Assembly (NCBI RefSeq): GCF_006494655.1
Contig: NZ_VHIM01000004.1
Coordinates: forward strand, 186,001-250,000
Direction: 5' to 3'
DNA from: Arthrobacter agilis
GTDB lineage: Bacteria > Actinomycetota > Actinomycetes > Actinomycetales > Micrococcaceae
DNA length: 64,000 bases
In this document: piece by piece, positions 26,961-36,421 of the stretch
How positions within the stretch are numbered: the first letter of the stretch is position 1
How the letters are laid out: each line of letters opens with the position of its first letter
Made by a program: the position numbers and the translations under genes
The notes under the pieces: model-generated
Told to the model about the DNA's origin: nothing
Database searches by the model: none
What the model saw: the letters and a program-made list of their open reading frames with translations, nothing else

Positions 26961-27665
26961 TCAGGTGCTCCCAGCCCGGGGCCCGGCGGGCACCAGGAGT
27001 TCGGCCAGGAGCTCCTCGAGCTGTTCGTGCGCGAAGGTGGAGGCGTCCTCACCGAAGACCCAACGGAGGTGTCCGGCCACCTCGACCGACACGATCCCGA
27101 GCATCCGGTGCCACCCGACGATGAACGGGCGGACCTCCCCCGCCCGCATCGGCAGCCCGAGGCGCGTCGCGGTGTCGAGCAGGGACGCCCGGACCCCCGG
27201 CGACAGCTGGTCGTCGTCGACCACGCGGAGCCTGCCCGCTGCGAGCGCCTCGACGAAGAGGGAGCCGAACAGGCCACCGAAGCGCTGCCCCGCCTCGACG
27301 GTCGGGCCGCCGACAGGCGCGGCGTAATGCATCAGGGGCGTGCCATACACCAGTCCGAACTCGGGACGGTGGTCGAGTGCCCAGGCACGGAAGGCGAGTG
27401 TGGCGGCACGGATGCGCCCCTCCACGTCGTCCGGCCGGCAGGTCTCCAGCGCGTCCTCGCACGCATCCGTCACCTCATCGGTGCACGCAGTGATCAACAG
27501 CGTCAGCAGATCATCGCGCCCGCTGACGTGGCGGTAGAGCGCGGGAGCGGTGACACCGAGGCGGCGGGCCACCTCGCGGACCACCACAGCGTCCGCCCCT
27601 CCTTCGACCAGCAGGGCACGGCTCGTCGCGACGATGGCGTCGACGGTGAGGGGCGGCGTCGGCAA
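26961..27665 (-). CDS. TetR-family regulator with WHG-type C-terminal domain
   Basis: The 234-residue regulator has a TetR HTH at about residues 22-50 ([19 protein letters not shown]). Its C-terminal domain resembles the WHG group ([20 protein letters not shown]). The start is TTG 27665 with GGGAGAG upstream. It is divergent from a two-gene membrane module, and two identical-type palindromes lie between them, so it most likely represses that module and itself. The ligand is unknown. Confidence 0.86.
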   Translation of the reverse strand: MPTPPLTVDAIVATSRALLVEGGADAVVVREVARRLGVTAPALYRHVSGRDDLLTLLITACTDEVTDACEDALETCRPDDVEGRIRAATLAFRAWALDHRPEFGLVYGTPLMHYAAPVGGPTVEAGQRFGGLFGSLFVEALAAGRLRVVDDDQLSPGVRASLLDTATRLGLPMRAGEVRPFIVGWHRMLGIVSVEVAGHLRWVFGEDASTFAHEQLEELLAELLVPAGPRAGST

Positions 27666-27696
27666 GAAGGCACTCTCCCATATTGGACCTTGTGCA

Positions 27697-27736
27697 GTGA
27701 ACAGTGTTCACCCTACACTCGGTGAACACTGTTCAC
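27697..27736. promoter_or_regulatory. Duplicated TetR operator
   Basis: GTGAACAGTGTTCAC (27697-27711) and GTGAACACTGTTCAC (27722-27736) are perfect 7-bp dyads about one central base, 25 bp apart. They sit between the TetR gene and the DUF2834 gene, each matching the size of a TetR-dimer site. Confidence 0.85.
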
Positions 27737-27756
27737 CGGCATGAAGGAGACGTCCG

Positions 27757-28104
27757 ATGCGCTACCTCTACCTGGTTCTCGCCGCTGTCGGAGCCATCGG
27801 GACATGGACCTTCAACGTCCGTTCCATCGCGGCCGGCGACGACTACCTCGCGGGATGGTTCGCCACCGCCGCATCGTCGTCGGCAGCCGTGGACGTCATC
27901 GTCGTCGCGATCGTCGCCTGCCTGTTCATGGTCGTCGAAGGCAGGCGCGTCGGCATGTCGCGGGCCGTCTGGCTCCTCGTCCCCCTCAGCTTCGTCATCG
28001 CCGTCGCCGCCACCTTCCCGCTGTTCCTCGCGTGGCGCGAGCACCATCTGGAGCGGACGGCGCATCGTGCGGGCCCGGTCCGGGCAGAGGCGGTGGCGTC
28101 GTGA
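27757..28104 (+). CDS. DUF2834 membrane protein
   Basis: The 115-residue protein has three hydrophobic segments (about 2-18, 44-64, 70-90). It carries the family pattern [19 protein letters not shown] in the first loop and a basic C-terminus. DUF2834 has no assigned function. AAGGAG at 27744-27749 is 7 nt before the ATG. The next gene starts inside its stop (GTGA), so the two are coupled and probably act together under TetR control. Confidence 0.8.
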   Translation: MRYLYLVLAAVGAIGTWTFNVRSIAAGDDYLAGWFATAASSSAAVDVIVVAIVACLFMVVEGRRVGMSRAVWLLVPLSFVIAVAATFPLFLAWREHHLERTAHRAGPVRAEAVAS

Positions 28105-29078
28105 CAGGCTCAGCACTCCTGCGCGCGGGATGGCGGGTGAGCCCGGCTCTCGTGGTCCTGCTCGCGGGCGCCGTCGTCGTCCTGCCGCTCTCCGCGGTCC
28201 TGGCCATCGTCGATCCGACACAGGTCGCGGGAGTCCCCGCCTGGAACAAGCCACTCAAGTTCGCCCTGTCCTTCATCGCCTTCGTGCCGGTGATGCTCTG
28301 GATCTACGGCCGGATCGAGCGCGGCCGTCCCACCCGGGTGGCGCTCGAGGTGCTCGGCTGGGCACTGATCGTGGAACTCGCCGTCCTCGTCCTCCAGGCT
28401 GCGCGGGGCAGGGCGTCTCACTTCAACACGGCCACCCCGCTGGACACCACCCTCTGGGCGATCATGGGTGCCGGAATCGGGATCTTCTCCACCTGCGTCA
28501 TCCTCGTCGGAGTGGTCCTGGTCCGGCGACGGCTCGACGGCGGCCTCGGCCTGGCGGTGCAGCTGGCCGTGCCGATCATGACGATCGGTGCACTCAGCGG
28601 CTACGTCATGACGGGCCCGCGTGGCAGCCAGACCGGTACGGGGCCCATGACGGGCGGCCACACGGTCGGTGCTTCCGACGGCGGTCCCGGCCTGCCGCTG
28701 CTCGGCTGGTCGACCGAGTTCGGGGACAACCGGGTGGCCCATTTCGTCGGCCTTCATGCCCTGCAGGTCCTGCCCCTGGTCGCCCTCGTCCTCGCCTGGC
28801 TGGTGCGACGCGGCGTCCTGCACCTGACGGAGCGCCGGCAGCGCCTGGTCGTCGCCGTGGCCGCCGCGTCCTATCTCGGCCTCATGCTCACCCTGTTCGT
28901 GCAGGCCCAGCGCGGGCAATCGGTGGTGGCGCCCGACGTCGTGACGCTCGGGATGGCGCTCGCTACCGTCGCCGTCCCCGCGGCAGCTGCGCTCGTCCTC
29001 GCCCTGCGCGGCGACGCGACACCGACAGGCCCTACGGTCCGCGCCGGAAGCGCCGGACGCGACACCGTCGCGTCCTGA
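28101..29078 (+). CDS. Polytopic membrane protein paired with DUF2834
   Basis: The 325-residue protein has about seven to eight hydrophobic helices and a glycine-rich loop after helix five ([20 protein letters not shown]). A conserved-looking [11 protein letters not shown] segment lies near residue 48 and [12 protein letters not shown] near 215. I do not recognise a characterised family. The two histidines in HFVGLH suggest possible metal or heme binding, which is only an inference. The GTG start overlaps the stop of the preceding gene. Confidence 0.75.
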   Translation: MTGSALLRAGWRVSPALVVLLAGAVVVLPLSAVLAIVDPTQVAGVPAWNKPLKFALSFIAFVPVMLWIYGRIERGRPTRVALEVLGWALIVELAVLVLQAARGRASHFNTATPLDTTLWAIMGAGIGIFSTCVILVGVVLVRRRLDGGLGLAVQLAVPIMTIGALSGYVMTGPRGSQTGTGPMTGGHTVGASDGGPGLPLLGWSTEFGDNRVAHFVGLHALQVLPLVALVLAWLVRRGVLHLTERRQRLVVAVAAASYLGLMLTLFVQAQRGQSVVAPDVVTLGMALATVAVPAAAALVLALRGDATPTGPTVRAGSAGRDTVAS

Positions 29079-29168
29079 GGCGGGCGGGCGGGCCATCGAC
29101 GGCGCCGACGGCCGGCGTGAACGAGGACGGGAGCGAGACGTGCGGCGTTCTCGGACATAATGGGCGCT

Positions 29169-31193
29169 ATGGGGAAATTTCGCCGTGCAACGGCCGTCCT
29201 GACCTGCGCCGCCCTGACCCTCACGGTGGCGGCCTGCACCGATGATCGTCCGACGGCGGAGGACGCGGCCCGGACCCTCGCGGAGGGCTTGTCCCAGCTC
29301 GACGTCGCACAGTCGGCCTTCGCGTCGGACCAGCCCGCCGAGATCAACGAGCAACTCACCGCGATCACCGACGGATTCGCTCCGGGAGCGCCAGGGGTGA
29401 GCGTCGCGGGCGTCGAGGAGACCGGCGACGACAGTGCGACAGCCACCCTCGACTACGTCTGGGACCTCGACTCCACGGACCAGGACTGGACCTACACCAC
29501 CACCACGGAACTCACCCGGGTGGAGGACGTGTGGCAGGCGGCATGGTCGCCCGAGGTGTTCGTGCCGGACCTCCTGCCCGACGAGAAGCTGACCCTGACA
29601 CGCGTTCCGGGTGACCGCGGTGACATCACCGGTGCGGGAGGCGAGGTGATCGTGACGCAGCGCCCCGTCATCCGCGTGGGAATCGACAAGACACGCGTGC
29701 CCGAGGCACAGCAGGCCGCGTCGGCGCGCGCACTGGCCGCCCTCCTCGACCTCGATCCGGCCGGCTACGAGGAGCAGGTACTCGGCGCCGGCGCGGAGGC
29801 GTTCGTCGTCGCGCTCGTCCTGCGGGACGACGCCACGCGGACCGTGACGGACGAGCAGATCGACGGGATCCCGGGCGCCCTGCGGCAGGCGGACACCCTC
29901 GAACTCGCCCCGACACGCACCTTCGCACGCGAGCTGCTCGGCAGCGTCGGTGAGGCCACGGAGGAACTGGTGGAACAGTCCGACGGCGCCCTCCGCGCAG
30001 GCGACATCACCGGACTCGGCGGGCTCCAGCTCCAGCACGACGCACAGCTCTCCGGCACACCGGGCCTCGAGGTCAACGCGGTTCCCCTCGCGGCACCTGC
30101 GACGCCCTCGCAGCGTCTGTTCGCGAAGCCCGCCGTCGACGGCGAGGACCTCGCCATCACGCTCGATCCACGTCTGCAGAGCCTCGGGGAGGAGGTGCTC
30201 GCGGACGAGCCCTCGGCGTCGTCGATCGTGGCCGTCCGCCCGAGCACGGGCGAGATTCTCGCAGCCGCGAACGGTCCCGGCAGTGCAGGCCTCCAGACGG
30301 CACTCCTCGGACAGTACCCGCCGGGCTCCACCTTCAAGGTGGCCACCAGTCTCGCACTGCTGCGTGAAGGATTCACGCCGGAGACACCGACCGCCTGCAC
30401 GGAGGAGGTCACGGTGGACGGACGGACCTTCAACAACGCGAGCACCTACCCCACGCAGTTCCTCGGGACCATCCCGCTGCTCGAGACCTTCGCGCAGTCC
30501 TGCAACACCGGCTTCATCTCGGCCCGCGACAAGATCACGCAGGCGGATCTGACGGCCGCGGCCGCAGATCTCGGCATCGGGGTCCCGGCGAGCATCGGTA
30601 CGCCGGCCTTCTTCGGCTCCGTGCCGACCGAGGCGGAGGGGACCTCGCACGCCGCAGCGATGATCGGCCAGGGCGAGGTACTGGTGTCCCCCCTCGCCCT
30701 TGCCACGATGGCAGCGTCCGTCGGTGCAGGCGCGCGGGTCACGCCCACACTGCTGCAGGAGGGCCAACCGGCCGGGGATCCGGCATCCTCCTCAGCTCCC
30801 TCCCCCGCGGCCTCCGCGTCCGCGCCGTCCCCGGACGGCTCCGCTTCCTCTTCCTCGTCCGATTCCTCTTCCTCGTCCGCTTCCTCGGAAGAGTCGGCTG
30901 AGCCCCCCGCACCCAGCGCCTTCACTGCTCCCGAGTCCTCGACGCTGAGGACACTCATGGCGGCCGTCGTCGCCCAGGGAGGCGCCCAACTGTTGCAGGA
31001 CGTCCCTGGTGCGCCCATCCTGGCGAAGACGGGCACCGCGGAGTTCGGCAGCGACAGCCCCCCACGGACGCATGCCTGGGTGGTCGCGCTGCAGGGGGAC
31101 CTGGCCGTCGCCGTCTTCGTCGAGGAGGGCGAGCTCGGCTCCACCTCGGGCGGACCACTGATGCAGGCATTCCTCACCGGCGCTGCGGCCTGA
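29169..31193 (+). CDS. Penicillin-binding protein with MecA-N-type domain and Ser-rich insert
   Basis: The 674-residue predicted lipoprotein (lipobox LTVAAC, Cys23) has an NTF2-like MecA_N domain (about 30-135), a PBP dimerisation region (about 145-300) and a transpeptidase domain (about 330-670). Active-site motifs are Ser388-TF-Lys391, Ser444-Cys-Asn446 and Lys620-Thr-Gly622. It would cross-link peptidoglycan outside the membrane. A Ser/Pro/Ala low-complexity stretch (about 534-590) interrupts the transpeptidase domain before KTG. CATAAT at 29156-29161 ends 8 bases before ATG 29169, so the mRNA may be leaderless; an alternative ATG is at 29160. Confidence 0.88.
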   Translation: MGKFRRATAVLTCAALTLTVAACTDDRPTAEDAARTLAEGLSQLDVAQSAFASDQPAEINEQLTAITDGFAPGAPGVSVAGVEETGDDSATATLDYVWDLDSTDQDWTYTTTTELTRVEDVWQAAWSPEVFVPDLLPDEKLTLTRVPGDRGDITGAGGEVIVTQRPVIRVGIDKTRVPEAQQAASARALAALLDLDPAGYEEQVLGAGAEAFVVALVLRDDATRTVTDEQIDGIPGALRQADTLELAPTRTFARELLGSVGEATEELVEQSDGALRAGDITGLGGLQLQHDAQLSGTPGLEVNAVPLAAPATPSQRLFAKPAVDGEDLAITLDPRLQSLGEEVLADEPSASSIVAVRPSTGEILAAANGPGSAGLQTALLGQYPPGSTFKVATSLALLREGFTPETPTACTEEVTVDGRTFNNASTYPTQFLGTIPLLETFAQSCNTGFISARDKITQADLTAAAADLGIGVPASIGTPAFFGSVPTEAEGTSHAAAMIGQGEVLVSPLALATMAASVGAGARVTPTLLQEGQPAGDPASSSAPSPAASASAPSPDGSASSSSSDSSSSSASSEESAEPPAPSAFTAPESSTLRTLMAAVVAQGGAQLLQDVPGAPILAKTGTAEFGSDSPPRTHAWVVALQGDLAVAVFVEEGELGSTSGGPLMQAFLTGAAA

Positions 31194-31332
31194 ACCAGCG
31201 CAGGTAACGGTTTATCCACTTTCACGGCTCGGGGGTCAGAGAAGCGCAATGCATCGCATAGGTTGAGGTTCCAGGCGGTGTCACGTCCCGCACTCCCGGC
31301 AGTTCCAGCAGTTGACCGTTGAAAGGGTCGCA

Positions 31333-32823
31333 GTGGATTTTTCCTTCATACCAGTTGTCATCGGTGCCATCGTCCTCGTTTTCGTCCTCATCGTCGCGGC
31401 CATCCTCGCGAAGATGGCGCTCCACATCGCCAGCCCCGACCAGGCGCTGATCATCTCGTCCAAGGACAACAAGGGCCAGCCCGACGTCGACAGCCAGCGC
31501 GTCGTCTTCGGTCGCGTCTTCATCAACCCGTTCGCGCAGCGGGCGTACCCGCTGTCACTCGCGTCCCGCCAGGTGACGCTGCGCATCGAGGGCATCTCCC
31601 TCAACGGCATCAAGCTGCACCTCACCGGAGTGGCGCAGGTGAAGGTCGGCGGCGATGCCGACTCCGTCCGCAAGGCGGCACAGCGCTTCCTGAACCAGCA
31701 GGACGCCATCGACCACTACACGCAGGAGACCCTCTCGGGATCGCTGCGGTCCATCGTCGGCACACTGACGGTCGAGTCGATCATCCGGGACCGTGCCACC
31801 TTCGCGAAGAGCGTGAAGGAAGAGGCCGAGCACTCCATGCACAACCAGGGCCTGGAGATCGACACCTTCCAGATCCAGTCGGTGGATGACGACTCGGGCT
31901 ACCTCAAGAACCTCGGACGCCCCGAGGCCGCGTCCGCGGAGCGCAATGCGAAGATCGCGGAGGCCCGTTCGGTGCAGGAGTCGGAGCAGGCACGCGCCAT
32001 CTCCGACGAGCAGGTCGCCCTCGCCCAGCAGCAGCTCACCATCCGTCGTGCCGAACTCAAGGAGGAGGCCGACGCCCGCCAGGCACGGGCCGACGCCGCA
32101 GGACCGCTGGCCCAGGCCGAGCAGAACGAGCAGGTCATCATCCGCGAGCAGCAGGTCGCCCAGCGGCGCGCGGAACTGCGCGAACGCGAACTCGACACGG
32201 AGGTCCGCAAGCCTGCGGACGCCGACAAGTACCGGCTCATCCAGCAGGCCGACGCGAAGCTCGAGGAACGCCGTCGTGCGTCGGAGGCCACGGAGATCGA
32301 GGCCCGCGTGGACCTCGCGAAGCGGAAGCTGAGCGCCGAAGGTGACCGGGTGGCGGCCGAAGCCGACGCCGCGGCCAACACTGCGCGCGGTAACGCCGAG
32401 GCTGCGATCAACGAGGCGAAGGGCCGGGCGGAAGCAGCGGTCATCGCCTCGCGGGGTGATGCCGAGGCGCGGTCCACCGAGGCACGCGGAAAGGCCGAAG
32501 CGGCCGGAATCGCTGCGCAGGCGGAAGCCTACAAGCAGTTCAACCAGGCGGCCATCCTCTCGAAGGTCCTCGAGGTCCTGCCATCAATGGCCCGCGAGAT
32601 CGCAGCGCCCATGTCCGCGATCGACACCATGACAGTCGTCTCGAACGACGGCGCGAGCCAGCTCAGCAAGAACGTCACGAGCGGCGTGCACCAGACCACG
32701 CAGATGGTCAAGGACACCACCGGACTGGACATCATCGGTCTCCTCGGCGACCTGCTGAAGAATGCGGACAAGCCGGGCGGCAACGCATCCGGTGGCTCCT
32801 CCGCCGTCGACCAGCAGGAGTAG
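31333..32823 (+). CDS. Flotillin family protein
   Basis: The 496-residue protein has an N-terminal membrane anchor (about 5-27), a Band-7/SPFH domain (about 30-200) and a long Ala/Glu/Arg-rich coiled coil (about 205-420), then a hydrophobic C-terminus. Flotillins scaffold membrane microdomains and affect membrane fluidity. No NfeD-type partner gene is adjacent, although one is common beside flotillin. GTG 31333 is chosen because GAAAGG (31321-31326) lies 6 nt upstream; a TTG at 31312 is also in frame. Confidence 0.9.
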   Translation: MDFSFIPVVIGAIVLVFVLIVAAILAKMALHIASPDQALIISSKDNKGQPDVDSQRVVFGRVFINPFAQRAYPLSLASRQVTLRIEGISLNGIKLHLTGVAQVKVGGDADSVRKAAQRFLNQQDAIDHYTQETLSGSLRSIVGTLTVESIIRDRATFAKSVKEEAEHSMHNQGLEIDTFQIQSVDDDSGYLKNLGRPEAASAERNAKIAEARSVQESEQARAISDEQVALAQQQLTIRRAELKEEADARQARADAAGPLAQAEQNEQVIIREQQVAQRRAELRERELDTEVRKPADADKYRLIQQADAKLEERRRASEATEIEARVDLAKRKLSAEGDRVAAEADAAANTARGNAEAAINEAKGRAEAAVIASRGDAEARSTEARGKAEAAGIAAQAEAYKQFNQAAILSKVLEVLPSMAREIAAPMSAIDTMTVVSNDGASQLSKNVTSGVHQTTQMVKDTTGLDIIGLLGDLLKNADKPGGNASGGSSAVDQQE

Positions 32824-32840
32824 CACGCGGTTCAACCCAC

Positions 32841-32880
32841 AAGGGGCCACGACCTGTCAACGACAGGTCGTGGCCCCTTT
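32841..32880 (+). terminator. Strong intrinsic terminator after the flotillin gene
   Basis: An 18-bp perfect stem (32841-32858 / 32862-32879) with a 3-nt loop, ending in CCTTT, 17 nt after the stop. It lies between convergent genes, so it can serve both. Confidence 0.9.
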
Positions 32881-32937
32881 GCTGTTCCCGTTCCGACCGC
32901 GTGTACGCCGGGAGAACGGGCCTCCTGACGGAAGCGG

Positions 32938-33339
32938 TCAGCGATAGCTCGGCAGGTACGTTCCCGACGTCGGGACGATCACCTTGCCGAGGGGGGCCAG
33001 CGAGACGGGGATCAGTTTGAGGTTCGCGATCCCCAGGGGGATACCGATGATGCTGACGAACATCGGGATGGCCGTGAGAACGTGGCCGATCGCGATCCAG
33101 ATCCCCGCGACGAGCAGCCAGATAACGTTGCCGATGCTCGAGAACGCCGTGACCCGTCCCCCACGGTTGACGATGGTCTGGCCGAAAGGCCAGAGGGCGT
33201 AGACGCCGATCCTGAAGGATGCGATGCCGAACGGGATGGTCACGATCAGCACACAGCAGATGATTCCCGCGGCGAAGTAGCCCAGCGCAAGCCAGATGCC
33301 GCCGAACAGGAGCCAGATGACATTCAGGATGGCGTTCAT
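32938..33339 (-). CDS. YccF domain membrane protein
   Basis: The 133-residue protein has two copies of the YccF unit, each a hydrophobic NVIWLL...GIWLALG-type hairpin (about 4-50 and 66-115). It also carries the FGIASFRIG and PLGIANLKL segments characteristic of the family. YccF proteins are inner-membrane proteins of unknown function. ATG 33339 is taken because it gives the family start MNAILNVIWLLFGG; the frame is open to 33369. Confidence 0.88.
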   Translation of the reverse strand: MNAILNVIWLLFGGIWLALGYFAAGIICCVLIVTIPFGIASFRIGVYALWPFGQTIVNRGGRVTAFSSIGNVIWLLVAGIWIAIGHVLTAIPMFVSIIGIPLGIANLKLIPVSLAPLGKVIVPTSGTYLPSYR

Positions 33340-33386
33340 GCATCCATTGTTCACTACCGCCCGAAACACCGCAGCCCCTGCACGGC

Positions 33387-33420
33387 GAAGGCCCCCTACC
33401 CGAACGGGGAGGGGGCCTTC
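33387..33420 (-). terminator. Terminator after the DEAD-box helicase gene
   Basis: GAAGGCCCCC (33387-33396) pairs with GGGGGCCTTC (33411-33420), with further CCC/GGG pairing in the loop, 13 nt past the helicase stop. Confidence 0.8.
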
Positions 33421-33432
33421 ACAGCGGAGTGA

Positions 33433-35106
33433 CTAGCGCGGTCGACGATCGTTCGAAGCCGGGGCGCTCGCCCTGCGTGAACCACCCGAACGGCGTGCCC
33501 CGCCCTCGGCGCGGGGCGCCGACGACGAGGTGTGGACGCGCTGGCTTCCACCGGAAGGAGCGCCCCCGGTCGAGGGACGGCGCGTGCCGTCTGCGGCCCG
33601 CTGGCCCGTGGCTGGCCGACGACTGCGTGTGCTCGTCTCGGAGGTGGTGCGTGGCTCGGCCGTTCGGCGCCCTGAACCGCCCGCCTTCGGCGCGTCGGAA
33701 CCGAAGCGAGGTGCCTGCGGCTGGTCCTTGCGGCGATCGGCGCGGTTGCCCTGCGCCGCCTGCGGATCGGCGGAGACGCGCCCGCGCCCGCCGCGACCGC
33801 CACGGCCACCGGCGACAGGAGCGGCTGCTCCGCGTCGGGCGCGCTTGCGCTGCGCATTGGCGCCCGTCGAGGTGCCTTCGCCCCGCGAGGTCTCACGCGA
33901 GGCGAGCAGGGCCGCCCGCGTCCGGGGGTCGATCTTGTCCGCGACGTCACCGGTCAGGGAGAGGACCAGCGGCGAGGTTGCCTTGACGGTTTCGAATGCG
34001 ACGTCGACACCCGCGGCCTTCATCAGCTTGTGCACCTCGGACTTCTGCTCCGGGAGCGTGATCGTTACCACGGTTCCCGAGGAGCCCGCGCGGGCCGTAC
34101 GGCCGGAACGGTGCAGGTAGGCCTTGTGCTCCGTGGGAGGGTCCACGTGGACGACCAGTTCGACGTCGTCGACATGCACGCCACGTGCAGCGACGTCGGT
34201 CGCCACCAGGACGCGGACATCTCCCGAGGAGAACTCCGCGAGGTTCCGGTCGCGTGCGTTCTGGGAGAGGTTGCCGTGGAGATCGACGGCGGGGATTCCG
34301 GCGTCGGTCAGGGTCTTCGCGAGCTTGCGTGCGTGGTGCTTGGTGCGCATGAAGAGCAGGCGGCGGCCGCTGCCGGAGGCGAGCTGGACGATCAGCTGCT
34401 TCTTCTGCGTCTGGTCACCGATCATGAGCACGTGGTGCTCCATGGTGGTGACTGCAGCCTGGGGATCGTCCACGGAGTGCGTGACAGGGTTGGTCATGTA
34501 GCGGTTGACCACTTTGTCCACGCCGTTGTCGAGCGTCGCGGAGAACAGCAGGCGCTGGCCATCCGCAGGAGTCGTATCCAGCAGCTTCTTCACGACCGGG
34601 AGGAAGCCGAGGTCGGCCATGTGGTCCGCCTCATCGAGGATGGTGATCTCGACGGACTCGAGCGTGATGAGCTTCTGGCGCATCAGGTCCTCGAGCCGGC
34701 CCGGGCAGGCGATCACGATGTCGACGCCAGCGCGGAGTGCCTTCTCCTGGCGCTGCTGGGAGACACCGCCGTAGATCACGGTGGTGTTGAGTCCCAGCTG
34801 CTTGGCGAGCGGCTCGACGGTCGCGTTGATCTGGGTGGCCAGCTCGCGGGTCGGAGCGAGGACGAGGGCCAGCGGGCGTCCGGGCTTGCGGCGGTAGGCC
34901 GCTTCCTGCTCGGCAAGGCGGGCCACCATGGGCAGGGCGAAGGCGAGGGTCTTACCCGAGCCGGTACGGCCACGCCCGAGGACGTCGCGGCCCGCGAGGG
35001 AATCCGGCAGGGACTTGACCTGAATGGGGAACGGTTCGGTGATTCCCTGCGCGGCGAGGTTCTCGACCAGCGCTTTGGGCACACCAAGGGCAGCAAAAGT
35101 AGTCAT
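33433..35106 (-). CDS. DEAD-box RNA helicase with basic C-terminal tail
   Basis: The 557-residue helicase has the Q motif (FPIQVKSLP), Walker A GRTGSGKT, PTRELA, the DEAD box in ILDEADHMADLGF, SAT and the C-terminal HRSGRTARAG. The ATP-dependent RecA pair ends near residue 370. The rest (about 185 residues) is Arg/Gly/Ser-rich and probably disordered, typical of cold-shock or ribosome-biogenesis helicases that use the tail to bind RNA. ATG 35106 gives the family start MTTFAALGVPKALV. Confidence 0.94.
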   Translation of the reverse strand: MTTFAALGVPKALVENLAAQGITEPFPIQVKSLPDSLAGRDVLGRGRTGSGKTLAFALPMVARLAEQEAAYRRKPGRPLALVLAPTRELATQINATVEPLAKQLGLNTTVIYGGVSQQRQEKALRAGVDIVIACPGRLEDLMRQKLITLESVEITILDEADHMADLGFLPVVKKLLDTTPADGQRLLFSATLDNGVDKVVNRYMTNPVTHSVDDPQAAVTTMEHHVLMIGDQTQKKQLIVQLASGSGRRLLFMRTKHHARKLAKTLTDAGIPAVDLHGNLSQNARDRNLAEFSSGDVRVLVATDVAARGVHVDDVELVVHVDPPTEHKAYLHRSGRTARAGSSGTVVTITLPEQKSEVHKLMKAAGVDVAFETVKATSPLVLSLTGDVADKIDPRTRAALLASRETSRGEGTSTGANAQRKRARRGAAAPVAGGRGGRGGRGRVSADPQAAQGNRADRRKDQPQAPRFGSDAPKAGGSGRRTAEPRTTSETSTRSRRPATGQRAADGTRRPSTGGAPSGGSQRVHTSSSAPRAEGGARRSGGSRRASAPASNDRRPR

Positions 35107-35539
35107 GTAAAGTACACGAACTTTCTTCTCATCTTCCCCGGCACCGGTTGGAGCCGGGGTTCGCCGAAGAAAAGTCAGACAATGTCCACCGCGCTCACGA
35201 TTCTGGGAGCTGGATGCGGGACAAGGAATGCGTTCTATCGACGCAGGCTGCGCGCTGAACTGGCTGATGACACGCCGTGCGCAGGCAAGTGAAACCAGTT
35301 TATCAGTCGGACTGCTCCAAGGCCGCATCGCTCCCTCCCTGGCGCCCCGGCTCGGCACGTCAAACCCGGCGTGAAGCCCCCGCGCACCTGACACCCCGGC
35401 TCGGCGCGTCAGACCCGGCTCGGCGCGTCAGACCCGGGGCGCAGCGTCAGACCCGGGGCGCGGCGTCAGACCCGGGGCTCCACGGCACTCCCGCAGCCGG
35501 ACGAACGGAGGGCAGGAAGGCCTGCCGGTAGCCTTGGTG
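35107..35539. other. Intergenic region upstream of the helicase, with tandem repeats
   Basis: The 433-base gap has the helicase leader on its left side (35107-35290), consistent with a long 5' UTR of a cold-shock-type gene. A 19-bp tandem repeat block lies on its right (35346-35480). I see no reading frame with family signatures. Confidence 0.6.
35346..35480. repeat. 19-bp tandem repeat block
   Basis: Units beginning CCCGGCTCGGCGCGTCAGA start at 35395, 35414, 35433, 35452 and 35471 (the last partial), an exact 19-base period. The first two are identical; the third and fourth change to CCCGGGGCG-type. A related unit lies at 35346, 19 bases before another CCCGGC. The block is immediately upstream of trmB. 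Confidence 0.85.
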
Positions 35540-36421
35540 ATGATGGAGCCTCAACACCAGATCCCCGACCAGCCGCACCGCAGCCAGCCCGTGTCCTTCG
35601 TACGGAGGGGTTCCCGCCTCCAGGGCAGGCGCCGGGAGGCGTGGGACGAGCTCGCCGAGGCATTCCTCATCGACGTCCCGCGCGTCGAGAACGCGGATAC
35701 GTCGGTGGCTCCGGGGTTCGTGCTCGACGTCGCCGCCGCCTTCGGACGCTCCGCTCCCCTCGTGATCGAGGTGGGGTCCGGGCTGGGCGAGGCGATCACG
35801 CATGCTGCGGAACTCGATCCCGACCGCGATCACCTGGCACTCGAGGTGTACCGGCCCGGCCTCGCGCAGACCATGCTGCGCATCAGCCAGAAGGACCTGA
35901 CCAATGTGAGGACCGCCCAGGTCAACGCGGCAGAGGCCTTCGCAGGCATGATCCCTGCCCATTCCGTCGCGGAGCTGTGGACCTTCTTCCCGGACCCCTG
36001 GCACAAGGCACGCCACCACAAGCGCAGGCTCGTCAAGGAGGACTACGTCGATCTGGCCGCGCGAATCCTGGAGCCGGGCGGCGTGTTCCGCCTGGCCACG
36101 GACTGGTCGAGCTACGCAGTGCAGATGCGTGCGGTGCTCGACTCCCACGAGGCGTTCGAGAACATGCACGACGGCGAACGCACGGGCGCGGACAGCCCCC
36201 TCACACAAGTGTGGGAAAGCGGCGTCGAGGCCGTGGTGGGCGGCGCGCCGGTGCGGGAGGGCAAGGATCCCGTCAGCACCGGCAACACGGGCGTGAACGA
36301 GGGTGTCGACGCCGTCGGCGGCTGGGCGCCCCGCTTCGACGGGCGGACGCTCACCAGTTTCGAGAACAAGGCGATCACGGCAGGGCGGCTGGTCTTCGAC
36401 CTCGCCTACCGTCGTCGCTGA
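35540..36421 (+). CDS. trmB: TrmB, tRNA (guanine-N7)-methyltransferase
   Basis: The 293-residue SAM-dependent enzyme methylates G46 of tRNA. VIEVGSGLGEA is the SAM loop, FPDPWHKARHHKRRLV is the family-specific motif, and the C-terminal TSFENKA and FDLAYRR motifs are present. A Gly/Val-rich insert (about 230-260, AVVGGAPVREG onward) before TSFE lengthens it beyond most homologs. Start codons TTG 35534, GTG 35537, ATG 35540 and ATG 35543 are all possible; I use the first ATG. Confidence 0.93.
   Translation: MMEPQHQIPDQPHRSQPVSFVRRGSRLQGRRREAWDELAEAFLIDVPRVENADTSVAPGFVLDVAAAFGRSAPLVIEVGSGLGEAITHAAELDPDRDHLALEVYRPGLAQTMLRISQKDLTNVRTAQVNAAEAFAGMIPAHSVAELWTFFPDPWHKARHHKRRLVKEDYVDLAARILEPGGVFRLATDWSSYAVQMRAVLDSHEAFENMHDGERTGADSPLTQVWESGVEAVVGGAPVREGKDPVSTGNTGVNEGVDAVGGWAPRFDGRTLTSFENKAITAGRLVFDLAYRRR

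Noticed and set aside
28110-30767. 885-residue open frame on minus across the membrane module and PBP
   Set aside because: It covers several plus-strand genes with clear families, and its own product has none.
35346-35480. CRISPR array
   Set aside because: The 19-bp units are directly adjacent with no unique spacers and no cas genes are near.
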